The notes under the pieces were generated by a model, which saw only the letters and a list, made by a program, of their open reading frames with translations, was not told the DNA's origin and searched no databases. Below are positions 36,295 through 43,885 of a DNA stretch of 64,000 nucleotides, piece by piece (position 1 is the first letter of the stretch; every line of letters starts with the position of its first letter). The stretch is from a virus. Location of the stretch: the IMG/VR virus record IMGVR_UViG_3300025012_000067, positions 1 through 64,000 of that record. One strand, given 5' to 3'. The position numbers were made by a program, and so were the translations under genes.

Positions 36295-37044
36295 TTAAAT
36301 GTTTACTCCCTTTGCTTTGTTATAATCAATCATATTTTTTGAAATTGCATAAGGAGATAATGCACGTTTTTCTTTGCAAAGAGGACAATCAACAGAATCA
36401 ACGGGTACAAGAAAATTAATGGAACAACAAACACACTGTTTAAAAATATTTATTGGCATCACACCTTCAAAAATAATATCAAACTTTGGTCCTTTTCTGG
36501 TTTTACTTAAATCCCTTTTTATGGAATCAGCAATATTATCGGGACTAACACCATGAGTTTTAAATGACCAGCCACCCAATTTAAAAAGTAATTCTGCTGT
36601 TGCCTCACTACAAACAACCGATTGCCAGTGAATAATATGTGCCACATTTAAAGCGTGAAGAATAAGACGATGAACAGGATAAATTTGACCTTTGTATTTT
36701 TCAATTATTTTTTCACTGGCCTTTTCGCACTCAATATTATTGGTATCAAGGAAACGACCAATAAGAACTTTCTTTCCCTCATATTTCTCTGCAAAATTAA
36801 AACATCCTGCTTTCCAATCTATTTCAAAAGATATTCCTTTTAAATTAGTGAAAAATCCTGAATGAGAATGTTCCGATTCTTTGTCAGAACTTCTAAGACT
36901 GGAAAAGAAATTAATAATAGAATTTAATGTCATTGGATTAGCACTAGTAAAAATATCAGCAACTTGAATCTTATCGTATAATTCATGGGTTAATACTGCA
37001 TTGTAATAAATTTCCTTTTTGTATTTCTCCTTATAAATTCTCAT
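36295..37044 (-). CDS. Hypothetical 249-residue protein with C-terminal zinc site
   Basis: AAAAAGGAAG upstream. Mixed alpha/beta body with several His and Trp residues (PVHRLILHALNVAHIIHWQS). Near the end it has CVCCSINFLVPVDSVDCPLC, a CxC/CxxC zinc-ribbon-like site. No known family identified. Separated by a 68-bp non-coding gap from the next gene downstream. Confidence 0.5.
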   Translation of the reverse strand: MRIYKEKYKKEIYYNAVLTHELYDKIQVADIFTSANPMTLNSIINFFSSLRSSDKESEHSHSGFFTNLKGISFEIDWKAGCFNFAEKYEGKKVLIGRFLDTNNIECEKASEKIIEKYKGQIYPVHRLILHALNVAHIIHWQSVVCSEATAELLFKLGGWSFKTHGVSPDNIADSIKRDLSKTRKGPKFDIIFEGVMPINIFKQCVCCSINFLVPVDSVDCPLCKEKRALSPYAISKNMIDYNKAKGVNI

Positions 37045-37358
37045 TTGTTTTCTTCCTTTTTAAAAAGAGACATAACAGATTTAGTAATGCTTTTTGTTTT
37101 AATAAAAGGATATTCCACTTGAGGCAATAAAGGTTGCAAAGGTTTATGAAATGTCAAAACACTTAGCCACAATTTACCAACGAATAGAATTTTAAATCTT
37201 TCTTTCCAAGTTAATTGCCAACAGGAAATCAGTTGCCCCTCATCATTTTTGTAAACTGGTAGAGGAATATATTCGGGTTGGTCTTTGGCATAAACACCTG
37301 TTTGTTCAGGGTCTTTGGCATAAACACCTGTTTGTTCAGGAAATTCAATTGGTTTCAT
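37041..37358 (-). CDS. Conserved phage protein of PEQ-VYAKDQPEY-LPLP type
   Basis: 105 residues from ATG 37358 (AAAAAGGAG nine bases upstream; the TTG-led extension is rejected). The sequence KPIEFPEQTGVYAKD, DQPEYIPLPVYKNDEGQ, SCWQLTWKERFKILFVGKLWLSVLTF matches a widespread, uncharacterised family found in phages and mobile elements. The segment PEQTGVYAKD is duplicated exactly. The KERFKILFVGKLW stretch could be a membrane-surface helix. Confidence 0.7.
   Translation of the reverse strand: MKPIEFPEQTGVYAKDPEQTGVYAKDQPEYIPLPVYKNDEGQLISCWQLTWKERFKILFVGKLWLSVLTFHKPLQPLLPQVEYPFIKTKSITKSVMSLFKKEENK
37281..37340. repeat. Exact 30-bp tandem duplication
   Basis: Two identical 30-bp copies (37281-37310 and 37311-37340) inside the conserved phage gene at 37041-37358, in frame, giving two copies of a 10-residue segment. 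Zero divergence between copies suggests a recent event or an assembly artefact. Confidence 0.95.
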
Positions 37359-37374
37359 TGTACTATTCTCCTTT

Positions 37375-37947
37375 TTAAATCTCAATAATATTATCGGCTA
37401 TATCTATCATTTCTGAAATATGTGTAACCATAATTAATTGTATATTCATAGATGAAATTAAATTTTTTACCATTTCTGCAACTTTATCCAGATGTTCTTT
37501 TGAAACATTTTTAAATTGCGGCTCATCCATTATTAATATCGGTGGTGTTTTTTCCAAAGTTAAAATCAGAATGTGCATTGCAAAAGCTACTACATCGGCA
37601 ATACCTCCTCCCTGCACATTTAAACGTGGCTCCAATAACAATCCATCCTTTTCAACAAAGAACTTACATTCTGTCTGGTCCCGCTTTATTTCAAATTCAA
37701 TTTTAAAATCATATTCCTCCCCAAATATTCCTTTAATGGCAAGACCAACAGTTGACGTAATATATTCAACAATATCTTTTTGACTTTTTTGACCAACATC
37801 AATTATCAGGTTTTTTAATTTATCAAGTTTTAGTAGATTATCTTTTTCCTTTCTTATCTGTTCATTCGTTTTTGTATAGGTATCTATGGCAATATTTAAT
37901 TCAGTATTTTTTGCCTCCAATAATTTAATAGTTCTATTTATATCCAT
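37375..37947 (-). CDS. Rad50/SbcC-type ATPase, C-terminal half
   Basis: 190 residues. A short coiled coil (1-75) precedes the C-terminal ATPase lobe: LNVQGGGIADVVAFAMHILI (ABC signature position), PPILIMDEPQFKNVS (Walker B) and VTHISEMIDIADNIIEI (D/H-loop region). It has no Walker A, which is supplied by the separate gene 40378-41415. Together with the Mre11-like protein these make the recombination nuclease complex (T4 gp46/47 equivalent). Start overlaps the preceding stop (TAATG). Confidence 0.82.
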   Translation of the reverse strand: MDINRTIKLLEAKNTELNIAIDTYTKTNEQIRKEKDNLLKLDKLKNLIIDVGQKSQKDIVEYITSTVGLAIKGIFGEEYDFKIEFEIKRDQTECKFFVEKDGLLLEPRLNVQGGGIADVVAFAMHILILTLEKTPPILIMDEPQFKNVSKEHLDKVAEMVKNLISSMNIQLIMVTHISEMIDIADNIIEI

Positions 37948-38210
37948 TACATCAGTCCTTCAGCTTTCATATCACTAATCAGTTTTTCATTTCTTTTATT
38001 TATTTCTTTTTCTTTTTCTTCCTTTTCTTCTTCCAGTTCTTCCAACAGTGTTTCAGCTTCTTTTATGTTAGAACACCCATAATCATCTTTTAACTTCTTC
38101 ATTAGCATTTTCTTTTCTGCTTCTGTTTCCCTTTGCTTTTCTTTCAATTTTTCTAATTGTTCTTTGATATTTTCTAATCTTTTTCTCTCTTTAATAGTAT
38201 TTATTCCCAT
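37947..38210 (-). CDS. Coiled-coil protein upstream of Rad50 C-half
   Basis: 87 residues from ATG 38210, with GGAG eight bases upstream. Nearly all coiled coil (RLENIKEQLEKLKEKQRE, LLEELEEEKEEKEKE) with one Cys (YGCSNIKEAE). Its stop overlaps the start of the Rad50 C-half. Size and place suggest it provides part of the coiled-coil arm missing from that half (inference). Confidence 0.6.
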   Translation of the reverse strand: MGINTIKERKRLENIKEQLEKLKEKQRETEAEKKMLMKKLKDDYGCSNIKEAETLLEELEEEKEEKEKEINKRNEKLISDMKAEGLM

Positions 38211-38241
38211 ATATGGTACTCCATAATCCAAAGAAATACAA

Positions 38242-38271
38242 GAATTAATAATATGATTTTATTATTAATTC
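38242..38271. repeat. 12-bp perfect inverted repeat at end of thyX
   Basis: GAATTAATAATA (38242-38253) and TATTATTAATTC (38260-38271), 6-nt loop, overlapping the ThyX stop codon. All A/T except the end pairs, so a weak hairpin; may be an attenuator or a chance AT palindrome. Confidence 0.4.
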
Positions 38272-38987
38272 ACAATTAAGTCTTCAAAGAATACAGGGTA
38301 ATCTTTTTTGAGTTGATTAAGTAGAGGCACCATTACTTCAACCATCTGTGGATGTGGTTTGCCTGTAGTCCCAATTGCTCTTAAATTAAGAATATGAATC
38401 CATTCACGAATGTTTGCAGTAACTCTTATTTTTGTAGCAAGGGAATTAGGTAATACGGAACGTGCTTCTTGAGGGTTAGCACCCATTTCCAATAAGGTCA
38501 AATATGCCCATTCAGAATAAAGACAAGCAATATACCAAACATCAAATTTATTCAGAGTGCAAATATCACAACCAGTATCATCAATTAAATTCCATGAAGT
38601 GTTTTCTTCATAAAATACAGGAAATGGAAGTGCTATATCTTTGGTTTTATCAGAGGGATTAAAAAAGAAGGGATTTATTACAGTAATTTCTTTTCCAAAT
38701 TTATCTTTGGAAAAATTGCAATAACGTGTACTTGATTGTGAAAATGCTGCTAAGCGGTGTCTGACTACTTCGTGGCTTATTCCTCGGTCAAAAGAAAAAT
38801 CAACGGTAATTGAGCAATGCTCCAATGGGCTATAATGTTTCAATTTCATTTTGGAACGAATAAATTCTTCGGAATCTCCTTTAGGTTCTGAAGCATAACA
38901 GATACGATAAGCACCTTCAACAATTTGAAGCATTTGTTGATAGGATAATCCTTCAATAATTTCAAAAGATGGTTCGATGACTTTCAT
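38265..38987 (-). CDS. thyX: Flavin-dependent thymidylate synthase
   Basis: 240 residues. The ThyX motif is present as RHRLAAFSQSSTRY (residues 76-89), a variant of RHRxxSxNExSxRY, with the family's KHYSPLEHCSITVDFSFDRG before it and NIREWIHILNLRAIGTTGKPH at the substrate-binding helix. It makes dTMP from dUMP using FADH2 and folate, complementing the phage dUTPase. Inserted between the coiled-coil/Rad50 C-half genes and the Mre11-like group. The FSQSS part differs from the usual SxNE, which may affect activity but is seen in other divergent members. Confidence 0.92.
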   Translation of the reverse strand: MKVIEPSFEIIEGLSYQQMLQIVEGAYRICYASEPKGDSEEFIRSKMKLKHYSPLEHCSITVDFSFDRGISHEVVRHRLAAFSQSSTRYCNFSKDKFGKEITVINPFFFNPSDKTKDIALPFPVFYEENTSWNLIDDTGCDICTLNKFDVWYIACLYSEWAYLTLLEMGANPQEARSVLPNSLATKIRVTANIREWIHILNLRAIGTTGKPHPQMVEVMVPLLNQLKKDYPVFFEDLIVN

Positions 38988-39025
38988 TGTAACAATTTCT
39001 CCTTTTTAATTATTTATTTTAGCAA

Positions 39026-39298
39026 TTAGTCAAAGTAAAGTTTTCTTCCATTTCTTTTTCCAGTTTCTTCAATCTCAAGAACAAAACTTTCACATTCCAT
39101 TCCTAATGGTACTTCTGGAAAACTAGGATGTTCAATAACTATTCCCCAACACCTTGAAAAATCCCTAGGAAAAGCCTCACGCAGTTTTGTATATTCTGGA
39201 ATATTCTTAATTCGTATTTCTCCTGTCATAAGTTTAAGCATGTTTTCGTTTGAAATTGTCATTACTTTAAATCTTCTACTGTTGTTTCCATCATTCAT
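39026..39298 (-). CDS. 90-residue hypothetical protein
   Basis: AAAGGAAA upstream of ATG 39298; overlaps the Mre11-like stop. Contains NIPEYTKLREAFPRDFSRCWGIVIEHPSFPEVPLGMECESF, a pattern of short strands typical of small replisome accessories. It ends RKLYFD, a loose match to the RRFHFD/RKFDF C-terminal tags of other early proteins. No family recognised. Confidence 0.5.
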   Translation of the reverse strand: MNDGNNSRRFKVMTISNENMLKLMTGEIRIKNIPEYTKLREAFPRDFSRCWGIVIEHPSFPEVPLGMECESFVLEIEETGKRNGRKLYFD

Positions 39299-40215
39299 TT
39301 GTTTTTCCTTTCTTTTGTTTTAGCTAGAATATTAACCAATAATTCCTCCATGTCTTTATCTAACTCATGGTTATCAACAATTTCCATTAAATAATCCATA
39401 AATGCTGAATCATAATTACTTCTTTTTTTATTAATTGCGGAAATAAACTTTTTAATATTTTCTGAATTATTCTCCTTTCTGATAATATGTTTGGCAGAGA
39501 TGATTTCATCGAATGGTTTTGCAGATTCTAAGTAGTGTCTTTTAAAAATACCTGTTTCTAAATTAAGTAAAACAACAGATGGTTGCAGATTATCTTCTAT
39601 GGTCAAGCGATTAATTGGACCACTATTGATTATCAGTGTTTTATTGTGTTTGAAACGGTATGAGATATGCCAATGTCCACATATAATTATTTTATATTTG
39701 TCAGACCATTTTCCAACTTGTTTTGCAAAGGTTTCATCTTTCTCAATCCAGAAATTTGACTTGGATTGTTTTTCAGAAATTATAGCCTTATGAGATAAAA
39801 GAAACTTTGAATTATTTTCCTTTGTTGGTGTATCCCAATCGGTATAATCGAAGGAAACGCCATAATCATTTTTAAACTTTGTTATATGTTTTATCTTTGG
39901 ATGATTTGTCAATAATACCCCAAGACTTGTACGATTGGCTAACTCAACTGAATGATAAAGTGTGTCATGATTGCCCCAACAAGTATACCAAGGGTTATCT
40001 AATTGATTTAAAATTTCTCCAACTCTATTAAGAATACTATTAGCAATTATAGGAACGTGAAAAAAATCACCAACAGAAACAATGGGGCAATTATGTTTAT
40101 TTGCAAAATCTTTAATCTCATTTAATTTTAAAAATTGTGTCTCAGTTAAATCATCCAATCGGCTTATTGGGTTTTTACCCGTTATATGGAAGTCACCACA
40201 AATAAGAATTAACAT
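39295..40215 (-). CDS. Mre11/SbcD-like nuclease (calcineurin-type phosphoesterase)
   Basis: 306 residues. Metal-binding motifs in order: ILICGDFHITG, VSVGDFFH, CWGNHDTLYH, LLSHKA and IICGHWHISYRF, as in Mre11, SbcD and T4 gp47. It forms the nuclease half of the recombination complex with the Rad50-type proteins encoded on both sides of it (37375-37947 and 40378-41415). Helical C-terminus 220-306 probably binds the Rad50 coiled coil. Confidence 0.9.
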   Translation of the reverse strand: MLILICGDFHITGKNPISRLDDLTETQFLKLNEIKDFANKHNCPIVSVGDFFHVPIIANSILNRVGEILNQLDNPWYTCWGNHDTLYHSVELANRTSLGVLLTNHPKIKHITKFKNDYGVSFDYTDWDTPTKENNSKFLLSHKAIISEKQSKSNFWIEKDETFAKQVGKWSDKYKIIICGHWHISYRFKHNKTLIINSGPINRLTIEDNLQPSVVLLNLETGIFKRHYLESAKPFDEIISAKHIIRKENNSENIKKFISAINKKRSNYDSAFMDYLMEIVDNHELDKDMEELLVNILAKTKERKNK

Positions 40216-40217
40216 AA

Positions 40218-40361
40218 TTAATCATTTTCTGTATGTTTTGTACTGCCGCAATGAGCACATTTGGTATTTCCTAATTTGTCCTCAACCAATTGTTCTGCTG
40301 GAAAAGTTTTACCACAGTCATAACAATAAACATAATAGGTTACAATTGTACTATCCTCCAT
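40218..40361 (-). CDS. 47-residue zinc-ribbon protein
   Basis: Minus-strand gene from ATG 40361 with AAGGAG at about nine bases. CYDCG (residues 13-17) and CAHCG (35-39) form a minimal four-cysteine zinc ribbon. It fills the gap between the Mre11-like and Rad50 N-half genes, ending three bases before the former. Function unknown. Confidence 0.7.
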   Translation of the reverse strand: MEDSTIVTYYVYCYDCGKTFPAEQLVEDKLGNTKCAHCGSTKHTEND

Positions 40362-40377
40362 TTAAAATATCTCCTTT

Positions 40378-41415
40378 TTAGAATAATGGACAATTTTCAC
40401 AAACACCTAATTCTTTCACCAGACTATTAAATTCTTTTTCTTTTTCCTTTATTTCTTTTTCATTATTTTTTAAATCATTATCAAAATTTTGGAGTGTATC
40501 TAGGATTTGCTGAATAGCATTATAGGAAGATTCATCGTTTGATAGGGCGGGGAGTAGTTTATTGATGTTGTTTATTTCTCCTATAAAATAAGAAATACGT
40601 TCAACAGGAATAACGGCTTCAGTGTCTTTCAGATGACCCAAAATGTCAACTAAAAGTTCATGTTCTTCTGCAACTTTTTCAAGTTCTTTCAGTAAATCAA
40701 TGGTTTTGGTTATATCTGACAAATATTGTTCTATATTGTATTTTCTGATTTTTTTCTCAATTTCATTAGATTTAACAACTAAAGTTTCTATTTCCTCCAT
40801 TTCCACTTGAATTTTATCTAATTCGCCTTGTTTTGATTTAATAGACCTAGCTTGCATTAAGTGTTTAACAACAGGTCTAAGTTTTTTCATCCTTTCTTTA
40901 GCTTCATTGTTATTAACATGTAGTCTTTTTATTTCTGATTTACAGTCAGATAATCTATCTTTTATTTCTTTTACAATTTCTTCCTGTTCTTCCAATCCAG
41001 TAGAAGCACTGAGAACCTTAGCTGCTGCTCCCGGTGTAGACATAATAAGAAAATGAGGGTCAAATTGATTGTGCCAGTTAATGGATTTAAGTGGAAATAA
41101 TTCTCTAATTGGTTGTGGGACTTCTTTATTGAACGCTTTGAAAGCAACACCATTCAAAGAATATTTCTTTTTAGTTCTTTTTATGATATTTCCTTTATTA
41201 TCTTCTAATTCAATTTCTATTGGTGTTTTTGCTCCTTTCCTATGGAAAATCTTTTCTGCACTTCTTGGTTGGTTTTCAAGAAGCATGGTTAAGGCATAGA
41301 TAATAGCAGTTTTACCTTTGGCAGTTTCTCCAACGATAGCATTAATTCCATTGGTAAACTCAATTTCTTTATTTTTGTGTATTAGAAATTCCTTTATTGA
41401 TAATTTTTTAATCAT
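40378..41415 (-). CDS. Rad50/SbcC-type ATPase, N-terminal half with zinc-hook end
   Basis: 345 residues. IKEFLIHKNKEIEFTNGINAIVG, ETAKGKTAIIYALTMLL is the Rad50 N-terminal lobe with Walker A (GETAKGKT, residues 30-37), followed by a Q-loop region (NWHNQFDPHFLIMSTPG) and long coiled coil (150-330). It ends with CENCPLF, exactly a zinc-hook CxxC, so the protein stops at the hook instead of returning. The matching C-terminal lobe is a separate gene at 37375-37947. Normally one polypeptide. Confidence 0.85.
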   Translation of the reverse strand: MIKKLSIKEFLIHKNKEIEFTNGINAIVGETAKGKTAIIYALTMLLENQPRSAEKIFHRKGAKTPIEIELEDNKGNIIKRTKKKYSLNGVAFKAFNKEVPQPIRELFPLKSINWHNQFDPHFLIMSTPGAAAKVLSASTGLEEQEEIVKEIKDRLSDCKSEIKRLHVNNNEAKERMKKLRPVVKHLMQARSIKSKQGELDKIQVEMEEIETLVVKSNEIEKKIRKYNIEQYLSDITKTIDLLKELEKVAEEHELLVDILGHLKDTEAVIPVERISYFIGEINNINKLLPALSNDESSYNAIQQILDTLQNFDNDLKNNEKEIKEKEKEFNSLVKELGVCENCPLF

Positions 41416-41561
41416 GGCAAAATATCATCCAAAAAATCTTCAGGTGGATTTTTTATTTCATATATCATTCGTGCTACTCTTTCTCTTTCTTTTTCCTCTT
41501 TTGCATATCTTTTATTTCTTTCTGCTTTGCATTCAGTACACAAACAAAATGGACCACCCAT
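41412..41561 (-). CDS. 49-residue Cys-containing protein
   Basis: ATG 41561, preceded by AAAAGGAGG; its stop overlaps the Rad50 N-half start (ATGA). CLCTEC at residues 6-11 then a charged helix (KEEKERERVARMIYEIK). Likely a small zinc-binding peptide; co-translation with the Rad50 half suggests a related role. Confidence 0.6.
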   Translation of the reverse strand: MGGPFCLCTECKAERNKRYAKEEKERERVARMIYEIKNPPEDFLDDILP

Positions 41562-41576
41562 GTTATTTACCTCCTT

Positions 41577-41708
41577 TTATTTTTGGGAAAGATTATTTGC
41601 AAAAAGGCAGAGAAATAATGCCACTGTTGTTTCTGCATTAGTACAAAAACCAAACCAGATAATGGATGGAATACCAATAATCAAACCAATGTAATGATTT
41701 GTAGTCAT
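41577..41708 (-). CDS. 43-residue membrane protein
   Basis: ATG 41708 with TAGGAGATAAATAAA upstream. Two hydrophobic stretches (HYIGLIIGIPSIIWFGF, TVALFLCLFANNL) separated by a short polar turn, so probably a tiny two-helix membrane protein. Typical of early phage genes that act on the host membrane; function unknown. Confidence 0.55.
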   Translation of the reverse strand: MTTNHYIGLIIGIPSIIWFGFCTNAETTVALFLCLFANNLSQK

Positions 41709-41713
41709 TTTAT

Positions 41714-41953
41714 TTATCTCCTAATAGGAATAATATTACTCTCAAATTCTTCCTTTTGCTTTTCTTCAAATACTTTAAATGATTCTGAATCAGAACAACC
41801 ACAATCAGTACAAACCAAACCAACCATTCTGGCAATACTTTCTTTTCCTTCTGGATTCTGTAAAGCAGATACATATTTAAGTCTGGTGATTTGAGTAAAA
41901 AACAAAGAACCACATTTACCGCAAGGAATGTCTTTCAAATCTTTAATATCCAT
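41714..41953 (-). CDS. Zinc-ribbon protein, 79 residues
   Basis: CGKCG (residues 11-15) and CTDCGC (48-53) form a zinc ribbon with a strand pair between. AAAGGAGAAAT upstream. Tightly packed with neighbouring small genes. A nucleic-acid or protein adaptor is possible. Confidence 0.65.
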   Translation of the reverse strand: MDIKDLKDIPCGKCGSLFFTQITRLKYVSALQNPEGKESIARMVGLVCTDCGCSDSESFKVFEEKQKEEFESNIIPIRR

Positions 41954-41958
41954 TTTAT

Positions 41959-42147
41959 TTATTTCTCCTTTTTAATCCAAATTTTACCATCTCTTCCTGT
42001 TTCTTGAATATAACCCTCATTTACAAAATTTTGTACTGTTTCTGCTTCCTTATTGTTTGCATTAATTTGACACTGTGATAAGGAAAAAATTACAAAAGCA
42101 ACGCAAGCAAATAAACCAACAAAAGTAAAACTTTCAGGCCATTCCAT
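41959..42147 (-). CDS. Small single-pass membrane protein
   Basis: 62 residues from ATG 42147 (AAAGGAGAAATAAAA upstream; the longer in-frame reading overlaps that site). One membrane helix, FTFVGLFACVAFVIFSLSQC (residues 6-25), then a soluble C-terminal part (EGYIQETGRDGKIWIKKEK). Unknown role. Confidence 0.6.
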   Translation of the reverse strand: MEWPESFTFVGLFACVAFVIFSLSQCQINANNKEAETVQNFVNEGYIQETGRDGKIWIKKEK

Positions 42148-42149
42148 TT

Positions 42150-42533
42150 TTATTTCTCCTTTTGTTTTGGAATTAGTGTCCATTTTGGGTATCTTGGTTT
42201 TCTATCACAACAAAAAACGTCAGAAATATAATGTTGTAGCATAACCGCTGATTTATGTGCTTCTATATTTTCTTGTTCTGATTCAACAGCAATCCATTGG
42301 TTGAAGTCATTAGGGGGAAATCTTTCTTTATAATTGTACCATTTACCAATTTCTGGTTTTCCTAAAGTTTTATTCCTTTCTTCTGATAACTTTATATTTC
42401 TATCAAGTGTATTATGAAATTGTTCAACCTTTTTACTTGGATATGTGTCATTACTTGGTTGTCTGTCTTTATTATTTTCTTTTTTCTTTAATTCAACTTT
42501 CTTTGGTTTCTTTTTCAGGATTATTTTTTTCAT
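42150..42533 (-). CDS. Hypothetical protein with tandem N-terminal tag
   Basis: 127 residues. The first 18 residues are KKIILKKKPKKVELKKK after Met, two copies of the recurring basic-hydrophobic motif. The body is soluble, with KPEIGKWYNYKERFPPND and a late CCDRKPRYPKW segment. It overlaps the preceding gene by 41 bases with no strong ribosome site, indicating coupled translation. No family recognised. Confidence 0.55.
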   Translation of the reverse strand: MKKIILKKKPKKVELKKKENNKDRQPSNDTYPSKKVEQFHNTLDRNIKLSEERNKTLGKPEIGKWYNYKERFPPNDFNQWIAVESEQENIEAHKSAVMLQHYISDVFCCDRKPRYPKWTLIPKQKEK

Positions 42534-42969
42534 ATTTTTCCCATGCTTTTAAAATAATTGGTTCAAAGTCAGAATTGTTGTATTCAATATATTCGTACAT
42601 GAAATTTGCATATTGATATTTTTTTATTTTGTTCAAAGTTGATGGATTATTTGTTTCTAAAAAACAATCAGGGTAAAAATCAACAATATAATAATTTATT
42701 AAATTATGAATGGGAATTTCAATTTTATAAATATCTTTCCACGGCAAAATTGTTACAATTTCTTTTTTCCTTTTATTTATGATAGCTTTTACAATATTAT
42801 CATTTGGCAGATGAATATAAACCATTGACCTCCCTTCGGTCAGTCTTTTGATATATTCAACATTACTTGGATGTTGTAATGCTTTGACAATATCTTTCTT
42901 GGATGCAGTATCAGGATGTACTCTTTCAAAATATCTTTGATTAGCATGTGGATTCTTAAATAGACTCAT
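42493..42969 (-). CDS. DUF4258-like protein
   Basis: 158 residues, AAAGGAG upstream. The first 85 residues (NPHANQRYFERVHPDTASKKDI, then GRSMVYIHLPNDNIVKAII and KEIVTILP) look like the small alpha/beta RNase-toxin-like fold of DUF4258 and related mobile-element proteins. The C-terminal half is helical and acidic-basic mixed. No partner antitoxin recognised next to it. The family match is from pattern only. Confidence 0.5.
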   Translation of the reverse strand: MSLFKNPHANQRYFERVHPDTASKKDIVKALQHPSNVEYIKRLTEGRSMVYIHLPNDNIVKAIINKRKKEIVTILPWKDIYKIEIPIHNLINYYIVDFYPDCFLETNNPSTLNKIKKYQYANFMYEYIEYNNSDFEPIILKAWEKYEKNNPEKETKES

Positions 42970-42984
42970 ATATCACTCCTTTCA

Positions 42985-43179
42985 TTATTTAAATACTGTT
43001 CTTCCATCAATCTTTAAATTGGTTCTAGTATATTGAATACTACCAAAACAACCAAAACTGTCTTCTTCTGTTAATACTGGTGTTGGAAGAATCAAAATGT
43101 TACATTTTTTAGAAACTGTAAAAATTCTTTGTTCTGTTGGTGATTTTATTAAAATTATTTCTTCTCTATCATTATCCAT
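42985..43179 (-). CDS. 64-residue hypothetical protein
   Basis: AAAGGAATAAAAT upstream of ATG 43179. Beta-rich (EEIILIKSPTEQRIFTVSKKCNILILPTP), soluble. Four bases from its upstream neighbour. No family recognised. Confidence 0.5.
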   Translation of the reverse strand: MDNDREEIILIKSPTEQRIFTVSKKCNILILPTPVLTEEDSFGCFGSIQYTRTNLKIDGRTVFK

Positions 43180-43182
43180 ATT

Positions 43183-43872
43183 TTATTCCTTTCCTCTGTT
43201 CCTGTTAAATAAAACCCGTTTTAAATTAAAATCAATAAAGTTGCATTTATAATTTCCACCATCACCTAATGACGGTTTTATTTTTCCTTTAGTCCACTCA
43301 AAGAACTTGTAAAGATTACAAATAGTAATTGGAGGAAAACACAAATGTTCAGAACAGAAATTTATTGTAATATATTCAAATTCTGGATGATTACATTTTC
43401 TAATAATGGCATTGAATATATCAGAATACATTGCAATACTTGATTGCTTGTTATTCCTTCTAAAAATAAGTAATGGTTCCTTTTTTGCTTCTTGAGAGTC
43501 TTTTTCCGCTTGCTCCCAAAAGGAAGCAAATTGGCATTTACTCTGTGAAGAATCAATAAGGTCAAGAATATCCCAATTGACAATTTTTAAAACTTCTTTT
43601 CCTTCATGCTTTTTTGCTTTTGATTTGGATTTTTTAGCATAACCTGTTTTTAATTCAAGTGAAAAGAAATTGGTAAATGGCTTTCCTATATCTGCTTCTG
43701 CTTTTAAATCTCCAAAATCATCCTTTTGAACATCTTTATTTGTTTTCCTTCTTGATGTTGCCCTTGCTCCTGAAGAAGATGTACGCCAAAAAACAGATTC
43801 TTCTTTATCTTCCGTCCACCACAATGATAATTTCTTACTGACTTCACCTTCAAATAAACCGCCTTTTGCCAT
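43183..43872 (-). CDS. PD-(D/E)xK-type nuclease-like protein
   Basis: 229 residues. N-terminal SFE-type DNA-binding start GGLFEGEVSKKLSLWWTED, then WRTSSSGARATSRRKT and FGDLKAEADIG followed by FFSLELKTGY, the D...ExK arrangement of restriction-endonuclease-fold enzymes and Holliday junction resolvases. Probable role: DNA branch or host-DNA cleavage in recombination. C-terminus has LKRVLFNRNRGKE, a loose match to the terminal tag. Exact specificity cannot be read. Confidence 0.65.
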   Translation of the reverse strand: MAKGGLFEGEVSKKLSLWWTEDKEESVFWRTSSSGARATSRRKTNKDVQKDDFGDLKAEADIGKPFTNFFSLELKTGYAKKSKSKAKKHEGKEVLKIVNWDILDLIDSSQSKCQFASFWEQAEKDSQEAKKEPLLIFRRNNKQSSIAMYSDIFNAIIRKCNHPEFEYITINFCSEHLCFPPITICNLYKFFEWTKGKIKPSLGDGGNYKCNFIDFNLKRVLFNRNRGKE

Positions 43873-43885
43873 TTTAATTACTCCA

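Noticed and set aside
38242-38271. Strong terminator after thyX
   Set aside because: The perfect palindrome is nearly all A/T and overlaps the stop codon; kept only as a low-confidence repeat.
42493-42969. Toxin-antitoxin pair
   Set aside because: A DUF4258-like start is seen, but no neighbouring gene has antitoxin features.
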